64,000 nt of DNA, from assembly GCA_028564675.1 (NCBI GenBank), contig JAOVVO010000066.1, positions 124,001 to 188,000 on the forward strand. Direction: 5' to 3'. This DNA is from Onchocerca lupi. Its lineage: Eukaryota > Nematoda > Chromadorea > Rhabditida > Onchocercidae. How positions within the stretch are numbered: position 1 is the stretch's first letter; every line of letters begins with the position of its first letter. The notes below the pieces were generated by a model. The model saw only the letters and a list, made by a program, of their open reading frames with translations. It ran no database searches and was not told the DNA's origin. Made by a program: the position numbers and the translations under genes. Shown piece by piece: positions 58,949 through 64,000 of this stretch.

Positions 58949-61900
58949 ATGCAGATTACTGAAGAATTGTTTCAGCTTTCGGAGGGCTGTATGAGTGAGG
59001 CCGGTTCTAGTGGATTACAGAATCGAAACAGCGCGGAAGAATCACAGGAAGATTGTCCGAAATGTGCAGCGATGAGATTGAATACTATTATTGCTGAGGA
59101 AGCTTTAGCTTCCTTAAGTGGGCAGTTTAAGAATCTTCAGAAAGAGCTGAAAGTTATTATTTCTCACTTGCTTCAGTAAAAGTATGGGAATTTTAAAAGA
59201 ATAGAGAATATATAGACGATGAGGAGTTTCTAATTTCTATTAGAAATTAGAAATTTAATTCTTTGTAACATCGAATTTATTTTCTCCTGCAATTTTTCCA
59301 TTCTTTTGCAGAATATTTTTAAAATATTTATTTGATCTTTTTAGAAAACAGAACAGGTGTCCAAAATAAATGAAGAACAGGCTAAATATATTGATGAAAG
59401 ACGTTCAAAGTTAGAAAAGTTGGAAGCAGAACACACTTCATTGTATGCAGAATATGAGAATTTACGGGTACACTTCTAATTTTTTTTTCCTTGGAATCCA
59501 TTCGTTCTACAGTTCATAAACTTAAAAATTTTTGCAAGTTTTTCATTATTTAAATTTAGCTTTAGAGATGTATAAATTTCAGATCAATCATGACAGTCTA
59601 AAAAGACAATATGATGAAGTGGTTGCTACAGCACGAAGGAATCAGGTTTTTATTTATCCATACTTTTCTTTTTCTGAAGTTTAGAGATTTGCGGCATATC
59701 TTTCACGAATTCAAAGTCAGATTTGTCCAAATAAAATAATTCAGAAAATAATTGCTTTAATGACAGCCTTTTGGATGTTGTGTTTCAAAATAAGAACGCG
59801 ATGCATTGCTCTATTTAGAAGATTTGATTAAATTTTAGCGTCTTATCGAAGAATCAGTGAAATATCATGAAACTTGCAAAGCCGCTATGGAAAATCTCAT
59901 GGCTGAAAAAGAAGCACGTCAAGAGCTACTCGCAAAATATTTGAAAAGTGTGGAAGCCGCTGCGGTAACTTTCCTTAATTAATGATTTTAGAAGATTGAA
60001 ATGTGGTGAAAAGCTTTCAGAATTTTCCTATTTCTGCAGATTCTTAGCGCTTTTTGTTTCAAATGAACATGGATTTTGAGGAATTTTGGAATTGCTCAGG
60101 AATTTTGCTATCTTCTTGTCTCAGAATAATAAAACATGAAAATTTTGAAGATTTATTCTATTTAATTCGGAAGTATCATTATAGCGATCTCGGAAAATTT
60201 ATGAAATCGTTTAAAACTTTTCACTGCAATGTATATATCTTTGTTGATTACGATTTATTGAGAAATATATGCATAATTTGAGGTGCCTTTATTTTTCATT
60301 TAAACATATAGTGATTGGTAAGAGAATTTGTAAAGTAAACATTTATTGAATGAGGAGACCAATAGAAATCAATCTAAAAAGTTTGTATACTTATTTTAAA
60401 ACTTTTCGTTTTTAAAGAAAATAAATGATTCAATGAAACAACTGGAAAAGAAATGTTTCCAACTACAGTCAATTAATGAAAAATTGGAACCATTCAAATA
60501 TCACTGTCCAACATTGCTTCGACTTCTCCTCGAATTTGGTAAATATTCCGGATTTCTACACATCATTGTTTCACATAATGTTACCGGAAGTTAAATCTTA
60601 TGTATAAAATTTCTCGCATTTTATAAAATTTCCAAAATTTTTGTTTGTAGAATAATCAGATTTACTTGACCATCCATTATATCGTACTGTTTGATAATAG
60701 TTGGTTCCTTGTTCATGTTATTCGTCATTGACTTTTCTTTTAATTTGCTTGCGAGCTATTATAATCGAAATTTACGTTATTGTTTCGAATATTTAGGAAT
60801 GCATTAATAGAAATTCTTTCTAAAATAGTTTAGAAGTATTGCGAAAAGCATTACTTGAGTTAGAAAAAAAGGTTAGAAATATTTTCACGCAGTTTATTTG
60901 CAGGTGAAATTGTTGAAAATAACGGTTTAATGACGAAATCATTACAAAAGCGTCTTGCTCGGTATAAAGATAGGGATGATTTACGTGAATATTTGCTCAG
61001 AAAGACGAGAAGAATGACGGATTTAAGTGAATCAAATACGGGAACAATCGAAGAAAGTAGTGATGATGGTATGATTTTTCTTAATAGAAACATTTCAATA
61101 GTTAAATTTTTTTTTTTTTTAGTGAAAATTGTAAAGCCGAAGGAACCAACGATAATGCATGATATAACTGTCACAAAAAACCAAGTCATAGAATTTAAAA
61201 TATAAAGCCATAGAAAAGTTTGCATTCATTGAATGCGATGAAATCCAAGAAAGATTTGGTATCTTGTCACTGTCAATTGCTCAGGCTTCTGATATTACTA
61301 CATGTTTAAAAATATCTTCACATTTATTTCAATTAGTTGCTTTTCCAGATGAATTAGCAAAAGGCGTAGAAGATTTACTGCTGAAAATTGATAGTCCATC
61401 TCGTCTAAAATCGCCGAAAAAATCACTATCTCCTAAGAAAAAAATAAAGAATACTGAAAAAAGTGGTGATCATTCTACAAATTCGATGAAAGAAATATTG
61501 AATATGAAAGCTGCTGAAAAAGGTCATATATGTAAATTTTTCAGAAACAAACTCACTATATATATTAAATTAAGCTTGGAAATTATAAGATCCATTTCAC
61601 AAGATTCACATATACTGTGTTGTCCTGAACATAATTGATTTTTCATTGGTAACATAAATTCACAATAATTGCTAATTGATTTTGCTTTTTCAGGACTGTT
61701 TCACACTTTTGTTTATTGAATCATTTTATTCAAAGTGTACTTGAAGCGACGATGATTGTACTTTTTGCGTATTCTGAAAACCGGAAATTGTAGTTATATT
61801 TCGTGGAGATACGATCAGATGATTGATTTTATATATTTAAAATTAATGCACAAAATTTTTTTCAGGAAGTTTTTTGAAGAAACAGTTGGAAAGTGTAGAA

Positions 61901-64000
61901 ACTCTTCATGTTCCTATTCCAAGTGCTCAGTCCAATTTGTAAGTATTTCTTTGTAATCATATCGCTTCAATTGTTACAAAATGAATAATAGAAAAGTTTT
62001 CTCTAGTTTTGATTTCACTAATTATTAATCTTGTGAATATGAAACTTATTCTGTATTCAAAAGCCATTTCAAAAATAAATTTTGAGTGACAATTGAAAAA
62101 ATTGGAACAAAAAGCAAAATTTATTGTACACAAGATTTAGATATATGATGATGCCACTATTCTATAGTTATTCCCAAGTTCTTGCAATTTTCCAGTAGCC
62201 ATACCATTTTGTGTGATTCATAGTTAAAGAATATTGTTACAAATAATTCATGTTTGAACTTTCAGTTTATATTTTAACATGTTACTTATTTTAATTGGAG
62301 AATGACAACTATCCATCAAGATTTATATTTTATTGATTTAGATTTCATCATATTAATGTGGAATAACAAATGATGGTTTCCTAGAATTAGTATGCCATCC
62401 AATAAATGATTTCATGATTGATTCATTCTCACAATTTTATTTTCTGTGATTCGCTAATTCTTTCATGAATCATGACTAATAGGAGGCTTTTCTGTAGGAA
62501 ACCACTGTGTCATCCATTTTCATCGAAATTTATATATGCTATGGTGTTTTAGAAATGTACATATGATAAAGACGAAAACATTATGTGAAAGACAATTGGA
62601 GTTGATTGAAAAGCAAAAAAACGAAACTTTATATGCAGATATGGAAGAAGAAAAAGGTAATTTCAGAAAATCTGGTGAAAATTGTTGAGCACTTCTTTAC
62701 GTTATTTGCATCTATTTCATCTGGAATATTTTTGAATAATTTTATGAAATATTGATCAAATTTATATTCATCAACATATTTTATGCTTAATAATTCCATC
62801 AGATTGCCAATGGATCTAAGTTCACTAAGTTTATTTTTTTGCCAAGTTTTATTTTTTTGATTTGGACATTTTGAAAGTTTTTTTTTTCTTGTAATAAAAC
62901 TCCTTTGTCTTAGTTAATGAGCATCAGTCAATTATTTCAGTTATGCTTGGCGATAATGTCAACATATGTACTCCGAGCATTTCAGTTCCTTCACCGACAA
63001 AGGTGTAACACTATGTGATCTGTTATTTTGTCTAGTTTTTTTCATCATTCAGTTCCTCAAATTCATTTACGTTAATGATTTCTGATCCTTAAAAAATCAG
63101 ATTCTTTGATCTTGAAAGTGGCTTTTAGGAAAAAAAAGAGTTGATTGAAAAAGATGTGCAGCAAGCTGAAGATGGATTGCAGAAGAATATTCTCAGAGAT
63201 ATCATGTACTCGAAATCTATAAAAGAGAAAGATAGCAAAAATGCATCAGATATAGTCAGTTTCAATTTAAATTTGCCATAGTCCTTTTTAGTTTTCTGTT
63301 TTCCTTTTTTTTTTTTTTTAAATTCTACATTGCGAATTAAATTTATAGAATTGTTTCGGGAAGTTTGAAGCACAATCATGTCATATTTAAAGGGCGTAAA
63401 GATTTCGATGCTGATAACATAAAACATTAATATTGCATGTTAATATATGAATGATTTCAGGCTGTGGATCGAAGCAATGAAGATAAACAAATATGTGAAA
63501 GTAATGAACGGCTTTCCACATGGCTTAGTTTTACGCATTTGGACCCTCTGCTTCCATATTTAAACAGGCCAACATTTTTGGATACCGGAATTTCTGAGGT
63601 ATAATTTTCTCATGTATTCTAAAGCGTTAATCTTTTAATGTAGTTTTTTGTGCGCAGTAATGGAATCTCTTATTTATTCAAATGAAGGGCTGCGTTTTCC
63701 TTTTTTTCTTTCTAAGAGAAGGATTTTTAGTTATCGAAGCTGCACGGTCCTGATGATTATATGGATAATCTCTTTGGGCCGTTGTCTCCTAGTATATCAA
63801 GCAGACGAACATCAATGAGCTCAACGGAAGGTTGCATAGTCGCGCAAAATAAGACAAGTTCGAGGCCCGAAATGTATGACACAGCTGATGCAGTATTAAC
63901 AGCAGAAGAAATGAGTTTTTTGACTGAATCTTCATCACTTCCTCTTGTTCCAGAAAATTCTACAAATTTCCCTATCATAGCTAGTACTATATCCACATCT
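58949..64000 (+). CDS. Long coiled-coil protein, unrecognised, 3' end beyond window
   Basis: Thirteen exons are visible: 58949-59152, 59345-59467, 59583-59645, 59839-59964, 60418-60538, 60904-61068, 61349-61522, 61866-61938, 62553-62656, 62941-63002, 63129-63254, 63461-63598 and 63731-64000 (partial); 583 residues so far, all in phase. The N-terminus has a CPKCAAMRL motif (CxxC) followed by almost continuous heptads through exons 2-6 (NLQKELK, KLEKLEAEHTSLYAEYENLR, LIEESVKYHETCK, SMKQLEKKCFQLQ). Next come a basic Ser/Pro/Lys segment (SPSRLKSPKKSLSPKKK), which looks like a phosphorylation or microtubule/DNA-binding patch, more coiled coil, and a Ser-rich C-terminal region (LSPSISSRRTSMSSTEG). 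This suggests a structural or cytoskeletal adaptor (inference). An exon-like frame at 61123-61203 does not fit the phase and is left out. Confidence 0.7.

Noticed and set aside
61123..61203. Exon-like frame with a good TTTTTAG acceptor in the coiled-coil gene
   Set aside because: It stops in frame and no donor gives the phase needed by the next exon; skipping it joins exons 6 and 7 in phase. A rare alternative exon cannot be excluded.
1..64000. CRISPR arrays, prokaryotic operons, phage genes
   Set aside because: Introns, spliced-leader-type acceptors and a eukaryotic tRNA show a nematode-like nuclear genome; no regularly spaced repeats were seen.

Overview
This is a eukaryotic window, most likely from a filarial-type nematode. 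It is about 70% A+T, intron-rich, and its genes have canonical GT-AG introns. Almost every start codon lies a few bases to about 35 bases downstream of a pyrimidine-rich CAG/TAG acceptor with no upstream coding exon, as expected for spliced-leader trans-splicing. The species cannot be fixed from sequence alone. Exon models were built by hand from reading frame, splice phase and remembered family alignments; no search was run.

Layout. 719-3674 (-): SMARCE1/BAF57, a SWI/SNF subunit. 4630-7313 (+): a decayed, unrecognised multi-exon gene. 9345-22626 (-): a tandem array of three casein kinase 1 alpha relatives with shared exon phases: a divergent pseudokinase (9345-12856), a canonical CK1 alpha (14357-16848) and a copy with two nonsense codons (19721-22626). 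24920-27175 (-): a conserved-looking acidic protein of unknown role. 28464-30736 (+): a membrane-anchored proline-rich protein with a lysine-rich tail. 31097-31687: an LTR-retroelement remnant, followed at once by a tRNA-Val(CAC) gene. 33017-34352 (-): a centrin-like EF-hand protein. 34840-37169 (+): a FAM86/eEF2-lysine methyltransferase. 38379-38936 (+): a small two-helix membrane protein.

39750-52205 (+) is DRG1, a TGS-domain GTPase. Its second intron is about 10 kb and carries a complete antisense gene for a 729-residue single-pass membrane protein (42112-47708). 52688-57164 (-) is a PXK/Slob-type PX-kinase-like protein with an unresolved N-terminus. 58949-64000 (+) is a long coiled-coil protein that runs off the window.

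Most genes are housekeeping (chromatin remodelling, Wnt/CK1 signalling, translation factors, centriole, endosomal sorting). They show no operon-like functional grouping, although closely spaced same-strand neighbours with SL-like acceptors are present. The most unusual content is the CK1 array, where one ancestral gene structure is preserved in an active kinase, a catalytically stripped but open paralogue and a nonsense-bearing paralogue, with a GC-AG intron at the same place in two of them. I saw no CRISPR array, no prokaryotic operon and no complete transposon.
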